Both the position numbers and the translations under genes were made by a program. A stretch of 6,178 nucleotides of DNA from Nitrospirota bacterium (lineage in GTDB: Bacteria; Nitrospirota; Nitrospiria; Nitrospirales; Nitrospiraceae): the NCBI GenBank assembly GCA_016195505.1, contig JACPZN010000287.1:1-6178 (forward strand), read 5' to 3'. The first letter of the stretch is position 1. The number at the start of each line of letters is the position of its first letter. Under the pieces are notes generated by a model. That model did no database searches. It had not been told where the DNA came from and worked only from the letters and a program-made list of their open reading frames with translations. Shown here piece by piece: positions 1 through 6,178 of this stretch.

Positions 1-468
1 CATGTGCTCGAAACATGCTCAAGCAAATTGAACAAGAAGCTCCGAGGGTTTTCGCAGCAAGCCCGGGAGCTGTTGCTCCGTTATTCCTATCCGGGAAACG
101 TGCGTGAGTTGGAAAACATGGTCGAGCGGGCGGTGGCGCTGGGGCGCGATCGTGATGCAGTGCAGCCGGCCGACCTCTGTGGGTTCCAATCCTGTCCGTA
201 TTTGGGCGGCGCCCCGCAGGAATCCTGCGGATTTTGCGGCGAAGGCTTGACCGGCGGAAAGAAGAAACAACCAGGAGCCTTGACTTCGCTCGCTGCCGCG
301 CGGGAAGGCTTCGAAAAAGACTACATCGTCTCCGTCTTGGAGCGTGTCGAAGGTAGCCGCACGACTGCCTCGAAAATCCTGGGGCTGTCACGCAAAGCTC
401 TCTGGGAGAAATGCAAACGCTACGGCATCCCGTCCGCCCACAGCGAGAGCGGCGAAGAAGTAGACTAG
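1..468 (+). CDS. NtrC-family sigma-54-dependent activator, C-terminal part (5' truncated by window)
   Basis: The reading frame is open through the left edge (codon 1 is His), so the receiver domain and most of the AAA+ ATPase lie outside. Numbering from the GTG at 4: GNVRELEN at residues 31-38 is the hallmark C-terminal motif of sigma-54 activator ATPase domains, and the upstream HVLE...L...GFS stretch also fits the family. Residues 102-142 look like a Fis-type DNA-binding domain, with an HTH around GSRTTASKILGLSRKALW and ending KRYGI. Such proteins bind enhancer-like sites and use ATP to open sigma-54 RNA polymerase promoters. The linker is odd: Cys59, Cys64, Cys75 and Cys78 form C-x4-C-x10-C-x2-C, which family members usually lack. 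The true N-terminus and partner kinase cannot be seen. Family call is firm; the regulon is unknown. Confidence 0.93.
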   Translation, partial: HVLETCSSKLNKKLRGFSQQARELLLRYSYPGNVRELENMVERAVALGRDRDAVQPADLCGFQSCPYLGGAPQESCGFCGEGLTGGKKKQPGALTSLAAAREGFEKDYIVSVLERVEGSRTTASKILGLSRKALWEKCKRYGIPSAHSESGEEVD

Positions 469-482
469 CCGGATTCGGAGCC

Positions 483-593
483 GTCTGTTGTGTTCGTTTG
501 GTTTGTCAGGTTTGTTTGGTTTCTTTGGTTCAAAGAACGAAACAGATCTGATAAACGAGCCCATCCAAACAGACGAGACAAACCAGATAGACC
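483..593. repeat. Intergenic palindrome of 9-bp units, copy 1
   Basis: This is a gap-free imperfect palindrome centred on position 533. TTC (529-531) and GAA (535-537) flank a 3-nt AAA loop. By hand count, the 49 positions from 483 to 531 give 31 Watson-Crick and 7 G-T/G-U pairs. Both arms are tandem degenerate 9-mers: GGTTTGTCA (500-508), GGTTTGTTT (509-517) and GGTTTCTTT (518-526) on the left, and the complement type AAACAGACG (567-575), AGACAAACC (576-584) and AGATAGACC (585-593) on the right. It starts 15 nt after the stop of the sigma-54 activator gene and ends 120 nt before the lipoprotein operon. There is no U-tract, so it is not a standard intrinsic terminator. Confidence 0.85.
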
Positions 594-713
594 CTCCTCA
601 GCGCCAGCCCTATTCTCCAGATGCCAAGGTGATTTGCGAATCTGAACATTGTATGCTGAGAAGGTGAGGGAATTTGTCGAACGCAGACCCAACAAGCCGA
701 AGGGGGATCTCCG

Positions 714-1106
714 ATGAAACGAACATGGATCGCAGTGGGGTTATGTCTGTCCGTTGCCGCAGTGGGGTGCGGGGGCGGGAAAGCCGAAATTAAAGAAGAC
801 CGGTTGACTGTCGGGAAGGTCCAGGGCGAGATCAAAGTCGGCATGCCCGCCTCCCAGGTCGCGGAGTTACTCGGCAGTCCAAACATCGTCACGACGGATG
901 AGAAGCGTCGGGAAGTGTGGATCTACGACAAGGTGTCGACCGATCGGGTGGACGCGTCCAGTTCTTCCTACGCGGGGCTGATCATTTTGGGCGCCAGATC
1001 GAGCGATAGCTCAAGCTCGCAGCGCCAGCGAACCCTCACCATCATCATCAAGTACGACGAAGAGAAAAAGGTCCGCGACTTTGCCTATAACTACACGCAG
1101 TTCTAG
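714..1106 (+). CDS. BamE/SmpA-OmlA-like outer-membrane lipoprotein
   Basis: 130 residues. A type II signal peptide is visible: MKRT, a hydrophobic stretch, and a lipobox ending AVGC with the lipidated Cys at residue 19. Residues 33-72 read GKVQGEIKVGMPASQVAELLGSP followed by EVWIYDK, split here as GM...QV..LLG.P...W.Y. This is the pattern of SmpA/OmlA (BamE-like) domains, which in proteobacteria include the BamE subunit of the outer-membrane protein assembly machine. A Ser-rich stretch (residues 82-102) sits where the family has a loop. The start is set by an AGGGGGA ribosome site at 701-707, 6 nt before the ATG. It is the first gene of a tight operon with three further lipoproteins. The fold is likely; a role in the actual BAM complex is not shown, since many BamE-like proteins do other things. 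Confidence 0.82.
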   Translation: MKRTWIAVGLCLSVAAVGCGGGKAEIKEDRLTVGKVQGEIKVGMPASQVAELLGSPNIVTTDEKRREVWIYDKVSTDRVDASSSSYAGLIILGARSSDSSSSQRQRTLTIIIKYDEEKKVRDFAYNYTQF

Positions 1107-1125
1107 CAGGCGCGGCGGGTCCCGG

Positions 1126-1698
1126 ATGCAGCGAGGGCTTCTGATGGGGGCCTGTATGCTGCTTTCCGGCCAGCTCGCCGGCTGTGTCATGCATACCCAT
1201 CCGGAAGAACTCTTTCAGCTCACGGCGGAGAGTCCGCGCAACAAGGCCATGCAGACCCGCTTTTTCGAGACCAAGGATGAAGCGGAGTTACTATCCGCCT
1301 CGGCCGCCGTCCTGCAGGACCTTGGTTTTCAAGTAGAGGAGAGTGTGCAGGATGTGGGGTTTATACGAGCCACGAAGGAGCGGAGCGCGCGGGAGTACGG
1401 CCAGGACATCGGCCGGTTCTTCGCATTCATCCTCTCCTTCGGCAAATTGATCATGCCCGTGGATCTCCACCAGAAAATCGCGGCTGTGCTTATCGCGCGG
1501 CCGATCAATACAGAGTCCACGCGCCAGGAAGTCCGGATCATGTTCTACCGGGTTGTTTGGAAGGGAGATGGCCAAGCCGATCGCCAATACATCCCGCCGG
1601 GCCAGCAAAAGATGGAAATGCTCCGAGATCCGGTGATGTACCAGCAATTCTTTGCCAAGTTGTCGAAGGCGGTATTTCTGGAAGCGTTCACGCTCTGA
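1126..1698 (+). CDS. Putative lipoprotein, paralogue 1 of a tandem trio
   Basis: 190 residues from ATG 1126, only 19 nt after the preceding stop, so probably cotranscribed. The chosen start gives an MQRG n-region, a hydrophobic core and lipobox LAGC with Cys20. ATG 1144 has a better-spaced GAGGG site but would lose the basic n-region. The mature part shares a pattern with the next two genes: QTRFFETKD (residues 43-51), LQDLGF (63-68), then V-x-F-I/V and near the C-terminus DPVMYQQFFAKL (168-179) followed by a hydrophobic end. A hydrophobic insert, about residues 97-110, is unique to this copy. The alpha/beta pattern around LQDLGFxxE resembles helix-grip modules such as those of BamC, but this is a pattern impression only. 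I do not recognise a named family; function unknown, envelope location likely. Confidence 0.8.
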   Translation: MQRGLLMGACMLLSGQLAGCVMHTHPEELFQLTAESPRNKAMQTRFFETKDEAELLSASAAVLQDLGFQVEESVQDVGFIRATKERSAREYGQDIGRFFAFILSFGKLIMPVDLHQKIAAVLIARPINTESTRQEVRIMFYRVVWKGDGQADRQYIPPGQQKMEMLRDPVMYQQFFAKLSKAVFLEAFTL

Positions 1699-1708
1699 GC
1701 ATGAGGCC

Positions 1709-2146
1709 ATGATGAAGCGGTGGGCTGTCTGGCGAATCATTGTGATCGTGGAGGCGTTGGTGCTGTACGGCTGTGCGGCGCCGGAACCGAGCGTGGACTT
1801 GCTCGCGCCAACCGAAGCGCAGATGAAGATCCGGAGCGTGCAGACTCGCACATTCGATGTGAAGGACCGCCCGCTGGCAATGCGCGGGGTCATCGCCGCG
1901 CTGCAGGACTTGGGCTTCATCATCGAACGGGCGAACGAGCCGTTGGGCTTGGTCACCGCCGCCCGCTTCGCCGAGCCGAACTTCTACGACGTGGTCGGCG
2001 TTACCGTCACTGTGCGCCCGCAGGCGGAGGGCCGCATGCTGATCAGGGCCAATGCCATCTATAACAACAAGCCTATCGAAGACCCCAAGGTCTATCAGAA
2101 TTTCTTCGCCACACTTGAACGGGCGCTCTTTATCACCAAGGAGTAA
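1709..2146 (+). CDS. Putative lipoprotein, paralogue 2 of a tandem trio (shortest form)
   Basis: 145 residues from ATG 1709; the adjacent ATG at 1712 is equally possible and sits 5 nt after a GAGG site (1703-1706). The gap to the upstream stop is 10 nt. The signal peptide MMKRWAVW plus a hydrophobic core ends in lipobox LYGC with Cys22. The mature region shows the trio pattern in compact form: QTRTFDVKD (45-53), LQDLGF (65-70), PLGLVTA (78-84), a beta-rich stretch VGVTVTVRP (96-104), MLIRANAIYN (110-119) and DPKVYQNFF (125-133), ending ALFITKE. With no insertions it probably represents the minimal domain of the family. No catalytic residues stand out, so a structural or binding role is more likely than an enzymatic one. 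Function unknown. Confidence 0.8.
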   Translation: MMKRWAVWRIIVIVEALVLYGCAAPEPSVDLLAPTEAQMKIRSVQTRTFDVKDRPLAMRGVIAALQDLGFIIERANEPLGLVTAARFAEPNFYDVVGVTVTVRPQAEGRMLIRANAIYNNKPIEDPKVYQNFFATLERALFITKE

Positions 2147-2199
2147 GGCACGCCGGGCTTCTCGTGCCGCACAAGGACATGCGCCGCCGGCTCAGCACA

Positions 2200-2766
2200 A
2201 TGTCCCGACGCATAGAGATCCTCCTGGTCGTCGGGCTCTGTGTGCTCTTGCATGGCTGTCCTACGCCGTACGAGTTGCGTCATCAAGAGCAGTGGGATTC
2301 GCGGGAGCAGATCTGGCTGTCGGAAGAAAGCCAAGTCAAGCTGCGCGCCGCGCAGAGCCGTGTGTTCGACACCACCGACCGCCGGCGCACGCTCGAAACC
2401 ATCGTCGCCACCATGCAGGACCTCGGCTTTATGGTGGAAGTCCTGGACGAAGAACTCGGCATCGTTTCTGGCAAGAAATTCGAGCCGCTCGAACGCCTCA
2501 TCATGGGGACGGATCCCTACTACCACCTCTACAACGATCAAAACCTCCTGATCTTCACAAAGTCGTACCACACGTGGGGCCCCTTCAGGCACCGCAGTGA
2601 CCTGGTCCGGCTTACCATCACCGTGCGCAAGCGGGACGACACGCAACTCGTCGTGCGCGCCAGCGCCCAATATTACCTGCGCGCCGTCGAAGATCCGGCC
2701 CCCTACCAAAAATTCTTCCGCACCCTGGAGCAGGCCCTCTTTCTTCAGGGCCAGTTGCTGGAATAA
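2200..2766 (+). CDS. Putative lipoprotein, paralogue 3 of a tandem trio
   Basis: 188 residues from ATG 2200. In-frame starts at GTG 2164 and ATG 2179 are possible, but ATG 2200 gives a signal peptide of normal length (MSRR, hydrophobic core, lipobox LHGC with Cys20), matching the Cys positions of its neighbours; no start has a strong ribosome site. Trio motifs are AQSRVFDTTD (51-60), MQDLGF (72-77), ELGIVSG (85-91), VRLTITVRK (136-144), VVRASAQYY (151-159) and DPAPYQKFF (165-173), ending ALFLQ. An aromatic-rich insert at about residues 100-132 separates the two halves and is absent from paralogue 2. Last gene of the operon; repeat copy 2 follows. Function unknown, envelope location likely. 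Confidence 0.8.
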   Translation: MSRRIEILLVVGLCVLLHGCPTPYELRHQEQWDSREQIWLSEESQVKLRAAQSRVFDTTDRRRTLETIVATMQDLGFMVEVLDEELGIVSGKKFEPLERLIMGTDPYYHLYNDQNLLIFTKSYHTWGPFRHRSDLVRLTITVRKRDDTQLVVRASAQYYLRAVEDPAPYQKFFRTLEQALFLQGQLLE

Positions 2767-2808
2767 CACCCGCTCAAGTTTTTGCCCGCTGCCTCTGCTA
2801 GCCCGGCT

Positions 2809-2929
2809 CGTTCGTCTGATTCTTTTCGTCCTTTGAGTCTCTTTGGTTCGCTGAACGAAACAAACAAGAGGAACCAGATAAACGAGTCCAACCAGACAGA
2901 CCAGACAAACGAGATCGACCGGACAAACC
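2809..2929. repeat. Intergenic palindrome of 9-bp units, copy 2
   Basis: Centred on 2851 with TTC (2847-2849) and GAA (2853-2855) around a 3-nt loop. The core CTTTGGTTC-nnn-GAACGAAAC is identical to copy 1. By hand, 2807-2849 gives 26 Watson-Crick and 3 G-T pairs out of 43, with no gap. The right arm is eight consecutive 9-mers in strict phase, 2858-2929, for example AGATAAACG (2876-2884), AGACAGACC (2894-2902) and AGACAAACG (2903-2911). The left arm has only four. It lies between convergent gene ends, 42 nt after the lipoprotein stop and 11 nt from the peptidase stop. Confidence 0.85.
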
Positions 2930-2940
2930 GCTCTTACCCC

Positions 2941-3921
<981 letters not shown>

Positions 3922-3930
3922 CGCCGCGGT

Positions 3931-3934
3931 CTCC
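3931..3934 (-). promoter_or_regulatory. Ribosome binding site of the MtfA-like gene
   Basis: GGAG on the minus strand, 9 nt before ATG 3921. It supports this start over the TTG at 3975, which would add 18 residues of no recognisable character. Confidence 0.5.
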
Positions 3935-3983
3935 AGGGTGAACGTGCTGCCGCGCCAGGATTCTGCTCCGAACAAACCGTTGA

Positions 3984-4116
3984 TTGTCTCTCTTGTCTAT
4001 CTGTTCTCTCTGTCCGTGCGGTTCGATGAATGATGAGACGAGACAGACCAAAGAGACATGATAGACCAGACCAATCGGACCGGTGAGATTAGCGAAACAA
4101 ACCAGACAACCCAGCC
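3984..4116. repeat. Intergenic palindrome of 9-bp units, copy 3
   Basis: Centred on 4026 with TTC (4022-4024), loop GAT and GAA (4028-4030). By hand, 3984-4024 gives 25 Watson-Crick and 3 G-T pairs out of 41. It is the most diverged near the centre, but outer units keep phase: TGTCTATCT (3994-4002) and GTTCTCTCT (4003-4011) on the left; AGACAGACC (4041-4049), AAACAAACC (4095-4103) and AGACAACCC (4104-4112) on the right. The right arm spans about nine units (4032-4112) against four on the left. It starts 23 nt beyond the stop of the 85-residue gene and ends 62 nt before the start of the peptidase gene. Confidence 0.8.
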
Positions 4117-4139
4117 CCGTTACGCCTCACGCCCTGTCC

Positions 4140-4397
4140 CTAAGCTTCCTGCAGGCGCACGAATTCCCGCGCGCGGCGCAGATCGGCCATCGTGCAGACC
4201 TTCAGCTCCAGCAGCAGATGCTCCAGCGCTGCTACCCGGGCCGTCACCTCCGGCAGCACGATGTCGATCCGCTCCGTCAGATCCTGCAGCCGGCGGCTCA
4301 GCGCCGCATCCGTGCGCGGCACAGCAGGTGCCTTCTTTGTCCGACCAACCGGTCGACGTGGTACCCGATTCCTCGAATCAATCCGTCCAGTTGCCAT
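4140..4397 (-). CDS. Small helical protein of unknown function (85 aa)
   Basis: The start ATG 4397 is fixed by a perfect AGGAGG (4408-4403) 5 nt upstream, so the gene is very likely real and well translated. Residues 1-28 are basic and Pro/Arg-rich (RNRVPRRPVGRTKK at 9-22), probably disordered. Residues 30-65 have hydrophobic residues at heptad-like spacing (Leu33, Leu37, Leu40, Ile44, Val47, Val51, Val55, Leu58, Leu62, Leu65), suggesting an amphipathic or coiled-coil helix, with a further charged helix at 70-84. There is no signal peptide or membrane segment. A basic tail plus oligomerising helix would suit nucleic-acid binding or an assembly adaptor, but that is speculation. It lies 125 nt downstream of the VIT-like gene on the same strand, beyond a likely terminator. 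I do not recognise the family. Confidence 0.75.
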   Translation of the reverse strand: MATGRIDSRNRVPRRPVGRTKKAPAVPRTDAALSRRLQDLTERIDIVLPEVTARVAALEHLLLELKVCTMADLRRAREFVRLQEA

Positions 4398-4402
4398 GGT
4401 TT

Positions 4403-4408
4403 CCTCCT
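4403..4408 (-). promoter_or_regulatory. Perfect Shine-Dalgarno sequence AGGAGG
   Basis: Full anti-16S match on the minus strand, 5 nt before ATG 4397. It decides that start over an upstream in-frame ATG at 4451 and is the strongest ribosome site in the window. Confidence 0.85.
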
Positions 4409-4474
4409 GATTGAGATAGTTGCTGTGCTCGGAGTAGGTGGAGCCGGGCAATCACCATTCAGAGTAGCCCAGTC

Positions 4475-4509
4475 AAAAGCGCCTTGCACGTCGGGACGAC
4501 CACCGGCGC
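4475..4509 (-). terminator. Likely intrinsic terminator after the VIT1-like gene
   Basis: On the minus strand, GCGCC (4509-4505) can pair with GGCGC (4483-4479), enclosing an inner GTCG/CGAC hairpin (4500-4490), and is followed directly by TTTT (4478-4475). An alternative stem pairs CCTTGC (4513-4508) with GCAAGG (4487-4482). It begins 13 nt beyond the transporter stop. The T-tract is short, so termination may be partial and allow some readthrough into the 85-residue gene. Confidence 0.5.
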
Positions 4510-4522
4510 AAGGGAAACGCCC

Positions 4523-5218
4523 TCAGCCAATGAGCCGGGCAATGCCGAACGCAGCCGCAGCCGCCAATCCTCCGACAACGACTGTTTGCCCGCCTCCGCG
4601 CCAGGGTGAGATCCCGGTGAATCCGCTCTTTACATAGCCGAAGACGAACAAGGCCACGGGCGTCACCGCCACCGATACCCAGAGCGCCGTGAGAATGTTG
4701 TCGAGAAAGATGTAGGGGAGCAGAGGAATCAGCCCGCCCGCCATATAGGAGAGGGCAATCGTCCAGGCGCTGATCCGTGCACGCGTCGGATTGGGCGCAT
4801 CCAGCCCCAACTCGAATCGCATCATAAAGTCCACCCACTTCGTCTGGTTGGCCTGGAGCGACGAGACCAAGGGCTCAATCTGCTCATCCGGCAAGCCGTA
4901 CTCGCGGAAGATCTCCGCCACCTCCTCCGCCTCCCGCTCCGGAATGTGCTCCGTCTCGCGCAGTTCCCGCGTCCGTTCCGAAGCATAGTGTTCGATGTCC
5001 GTCTTCGCCGCGAGATACCCGCCCAGCCCCATCGCAATCGACCCCGCCGCAATCTCGGCGAGCCCGGCTGTCACCACCAAGCTCGACGACGCCACGGCGC
5101 CGGAGAGCCCGGCCGCGAGGGCGAAGGGGACCGTCAATCCGTCCGACATCCCAATCACGATGTCGCGCACCGTGGCCGTCGCTGTGAAGTGTTTTTCGAT
5201 GTGTGGCGTCAGTGGCAT
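4523..5218 (-). CDS. VIT1/CCC1-family iron/manganese transporter
   Basis: 231 residues; start ATG 5218 with AAGGAG (5230-5225) 6 nt upstream. The family exports cytosolic Fe2+/Mn2+, with proton exchange shown for eukaryotic VIT1. Five membrane segments are predicted, about residues 19-42, 46-70, 147-170, 174-197 and 210-230. A charged cytoplasmic metal-binding domain lies between the second and third (about 75-140). From memory of eucalyptus VIT1, a constant offset of 17 places its key residues here: Asp19, Asp26, Glu55 and Met63 in the membrane, and Glu85, Glu88, Glu96, Glu99, Glu136, Met132 and Met133 in the metal-binding domain. All are present; only the site equivalent to Met76 is Gly59. 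So a full, probably functional transporter, not the short form lacking the metal-binding domain. No Fur box was recognised upstream. Iron versus manganese cannot be told from sequence. Confidence 0.93.
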   Translation of the reverse strand: MPLTPHIEKHFTATATVRDIVIGMSDGLTVPFALAAGLSGAVASSSLVVTAGLAEIAAGSIAMGLGGYLAAKTDIEHYASERTRELRETEHIPEREAEEVAEIFREYGLPDEQIEPLVSSLQANQTKWVDFMMRFELGLDAPNPTRARISAWTIALSYMAGGLIPLLPYIFLDNILTALWVSVAVTPVALFVFGYVKSGFTGISPWRGGGQTVVVGGLAAAAAFGIARLIG

Positions 5219-5405
5219 AGCGCGCTCCTTGTGCGAAGAAATCGGCGAGTCGGACGTGTGGTGCGGACAAGCTTAGAAGAATCGGGAAAGGCCGTCCACA
5301 GCCCTTTTCTTTCCTGTTGACTAGCCCGTCCCAGAGGTCCAGACTGAATACTTCGCATCGGTATCCCGAGCCCCTCTTTACCGCGCCAATGAAAGGCAGA
5401 CCGCC
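5219..5405. promoter_or_regulatory. Divergent promoter region between the VIT1-like gene and the zinc-ribbon gene
   Basis: 187 nt between genes that point away from each other, so it should hold at least two promoters. For the plus strand, TTGACT (5317-5322) is a good -35 but the best -10 at 17-nt spacing, CAGACT (5340-5345), is poor. On the minus strand no convincing pair is seen. No palindromic repeat copy, riboswitch or obvious operator was found. The region is inferred from gene layout; exact sites are uncertain. Confidence 0.35.
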
Positions 5406-5606
5406 ATGGAACCAACCCTGACCACGCCCGCACCAGCCATTCCGGCACCAACAACGAAAGTCCGGACCAAGACCGCCAAGCCCTGCACCCACAGGCGTTT
5501 AGTCGACGAAGTCCGAAGCGCGAACGGCACCAAGACAGCCCGGCTCATCTGCCTGGAATGCCTGGCCGAATTTCCCGATCCAACCTATCAGGCACCTGGC
5601 ACATAG
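5406..5606 (+). CDS. Small putative zinc-ribbon protein (66 aa)
   Basis: ATG 5406 is preceded by AAAGG (5392-5396), 9 nt upstream. Residues 1-25 are Pro/Thr/Ala/Lys-rich and probably disordered. Residues 27-58 look like a small zinc-binding module: C27-T-H29, then HRRLVDEVRSANGTKTARLIC, shown here by its anchors Cys49 and Cys52 in CLEC, ending FPDP. The CxH...CxxC arrangement with a Gly-containing turn between (Asn40-Gly41) suits a zinc ribbon with ligands Cys27, His29, Cys49 and Cys52. There is no signal peptide, so it is probably cytoplasmic. It is transcribed away from the VIT1-like gene and followed by repeat copy 4. I do not know a characterised member; nucleic-acid or protein binding is possible but unproven. 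Confidence 0.7.
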   Translation: MEPTLTTPAPAIPAPTTKVRTKTAKPCTHRRLVDEVRSANGTKTARLICLECLAEFPDPTYQAPGT

Positions 5607-5662
5607 GGTCTCCTCAGCCCCCGATCCCGCCATTGGCTCCTGCTCGTCGCTCTTGGTCATGC

Positions 5663-5771
5663 GGTCTCTCTGGTTTCTCTAGGTTGTTTGGTTCTTCTGG
5701 TTGGTTTTCAGATCCGACCAACGAGACAAACCAAACAGACCAGATGAACCAGACCAACCAGACAGACCGGC
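5663..5771. repeat. Intergenic palindrome of 9-bp units, copy 4
   Basis: Centred on 5711, with arms 5663-5706 and 5716-5759 and a 9-nt loop. By hand, 32 Watson-Crick and 3 G-T pairs out of 44, gap-free, the best-paired copy. The right arm carries five exact-phase units, AGACAAACC (5724-5732), AAACAGACC (5733-5741), AGATGAACC (5742-5750), AGACCAACC (5751-5759) and AGACAGACC (5760-5768), plus a sixth, diverged one at 5715-5723. The left arm has GGTCTCTCT (5663-5671), GGTTTCTCT (5672-5680) and GGTTCTTCT (5690-5698). The central TTC-nnn-GAA seen in the other copies is lost here. It starts 56 nt after the zinc-ribbon stop. Confidence 0.85.
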
Positions 5772-5828
5772 CAGCCCCCCGTCCCCTTGCATCGCCGCCG
5801 GACTCTTGAGAACATACGCGCACGCCTC

Positions 5829-6178
5829 ATGACTCACAGCGCGATAGAGGAGACGAAGAGGGGAGCACGCCACCGCCGGTGGATGTGGTGTGCCGCTTTG
5901 CTGCTCCTCCTCGCCGGCTGCTCGATCCTCTCGGTCTATCGCTATGCCGACTGGCTCATCCTCTGGCAGGTCGACCACTACTTCGATCTCACCGCCGACC
6001 AGCGCCACGACCTCGCCCGGCGGCTCACGCCGCTCCTCGCCCGGCACCGGCACGAAGCCATCCCGCAATATGAAGCCGTCCTCGTGCAGGTCCGGCAACG
6101 AGTCGAACGGGGGCTCACCGGGGAGGATCTCGACTGGGTCTACGCCACCTACGATCGCCTGCGCGCCGACCTCTTCGA
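5829..6178 (+). CDS. DUF6279-like lipoprotein, N-terminal part (3' truncated by window)
   Basis: The frame is open from ATG 5829 to the right edge (116 codons seen). A basic n-region (KRGARHRRW, 10-18), a Leu-rich core and lipobox LAGC give a lipidated Cys at residue 31. The n-region is long; ATG 5883 (residue 19) would give a shorter signal peptide but loses its basic residues. Neither has a good ribosome site. After the Cys, residues 32-60 read YRYADWLILWQVDHYFDLT followed by ADQR. This matches the start of DUF6279 lipoproteins as I remember them: Y..aDwl..w..d.YfdLt..Q, then a charged helical region with HRHEAIPQYEAVL (76-88). The family has no established function; an envelope helical protein is likely. 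Not part of a visible operon, as repeat copy 4 separates it from the preceding gene. Confidence 0.75.
   Translation, partial: MTHSAIEETKRGARHRRWMWCAALLLLLAGCSILSVYRYADWLILWQVDHYFDLTADQRHDLARRLTPLLARHRHEAIPQYEAVLVQVRQRVERGLTGEDLDWVYATYDRLRADLF

Noticed and set aside
483..593. CRISPR array interpretation of the short repeats
   Set aside because: Units are 9 bases, degenerate and directly abutting, with no spacers, and they switch strand at the centre.
634..657. TTGCGA and TATGCT as a promoter before the lipoprotein operon
   Set aside because: Spacing is only 12 nt and the match is weak. A sigma-54 GG-N10-GC reading also fails. A promoter must exist between 469 and 713, but its site is not identifiable.
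2095..2769. Minus-strand 224-codon frame
   Set aside because: Shadow of the third lipoprotein gene, whose signal peptide and paralogy to its neighbours are clear. The frame at 1291-1956 minus is rejected for the same reason.
3922..3975. Extended N-terminus of the MtfA-like protein from TTG 3975
   Set aside because: Rare start codon, no ribosome site, and the extra 18 residues add nothing recognisable; ATG 3921 has a GGAG site.
4884..5492. Minus-strand frame spanning the divergent promoter
   Set aside because: Overlaps the transporter in another frame and crosses the zinc-ribbon start; Gly/Arg-rich low-complexity translation typical of GC-rich shadows.

Overview
The window is a GC-rich piece of a Gram-negative-type chromosome. 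It carries five lipoprotein genes, a sigma-54 activator, a VIT1-type metal transporter and short intergenic palindromes. Gene content and repeat style suggest Nitrospira/Nitrospirota. That assignment is inference from memory of such genomes; no rRNA or marker gene is present to prove it.

Layout. (1) 1-468 (+) is the 3' end of an NtrC-family activator: the end of the AAA+ domain, an unusual four-cysteine linker and a Fis-type HTH. (2) 483-593 is palindromic repeat copy 1. (3) 714-2766 (+) is a tight four-gene lipoprotein operon: a BamE/SmpA-like protein followed by three lipoproteins that are paralogues of one another. (4) 2809-2929 is repeat copy 2, between convergent gene ends. (5) 3921-2941 (-) is a membrane-anchored MtfA-like zinc peptidase with a C-terminal SEC-C motif. 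(6) 3984-4116 is repeat copy 3. (7) 4397-4140 (-) is an 85-residue helical protein of unknown function with a very strong ribosome binding site. (8) 5218-4523 (-) is a VIT1/CCC1-family iron/manganese transporter followed by a likely intrinsic terminator. (9) 5219-5405 is a divergent promoter region. (10) 5406-5606 (+) is a 66-residue putative zinc-ribbon protein. (11) 5663-5771 is repeat copy 4. (12) 5829 to the right edge (+) is the start of a DUF6279-like lipoprotein.

The most unusual signal is the family of four intergenic palindromes. Each is built from tandem degenerate 9-base units (ideal unit GGTTTGTCT) that run in phase, then switch strand at a short central loop, giving imperfect hairpins with arms of about 41-50 bp. 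All four lie just downstream of stop codons and none lies in the divergent promoter region. In all four the right (A/C-rich) arm has more units than the left, whichever way the neighbouring genes point. The function is unknown.

The operon genes probably act together in the envelope, since all four products look like lipoproteins. The transporter, peptidase and small proteins give no clear single pathway.
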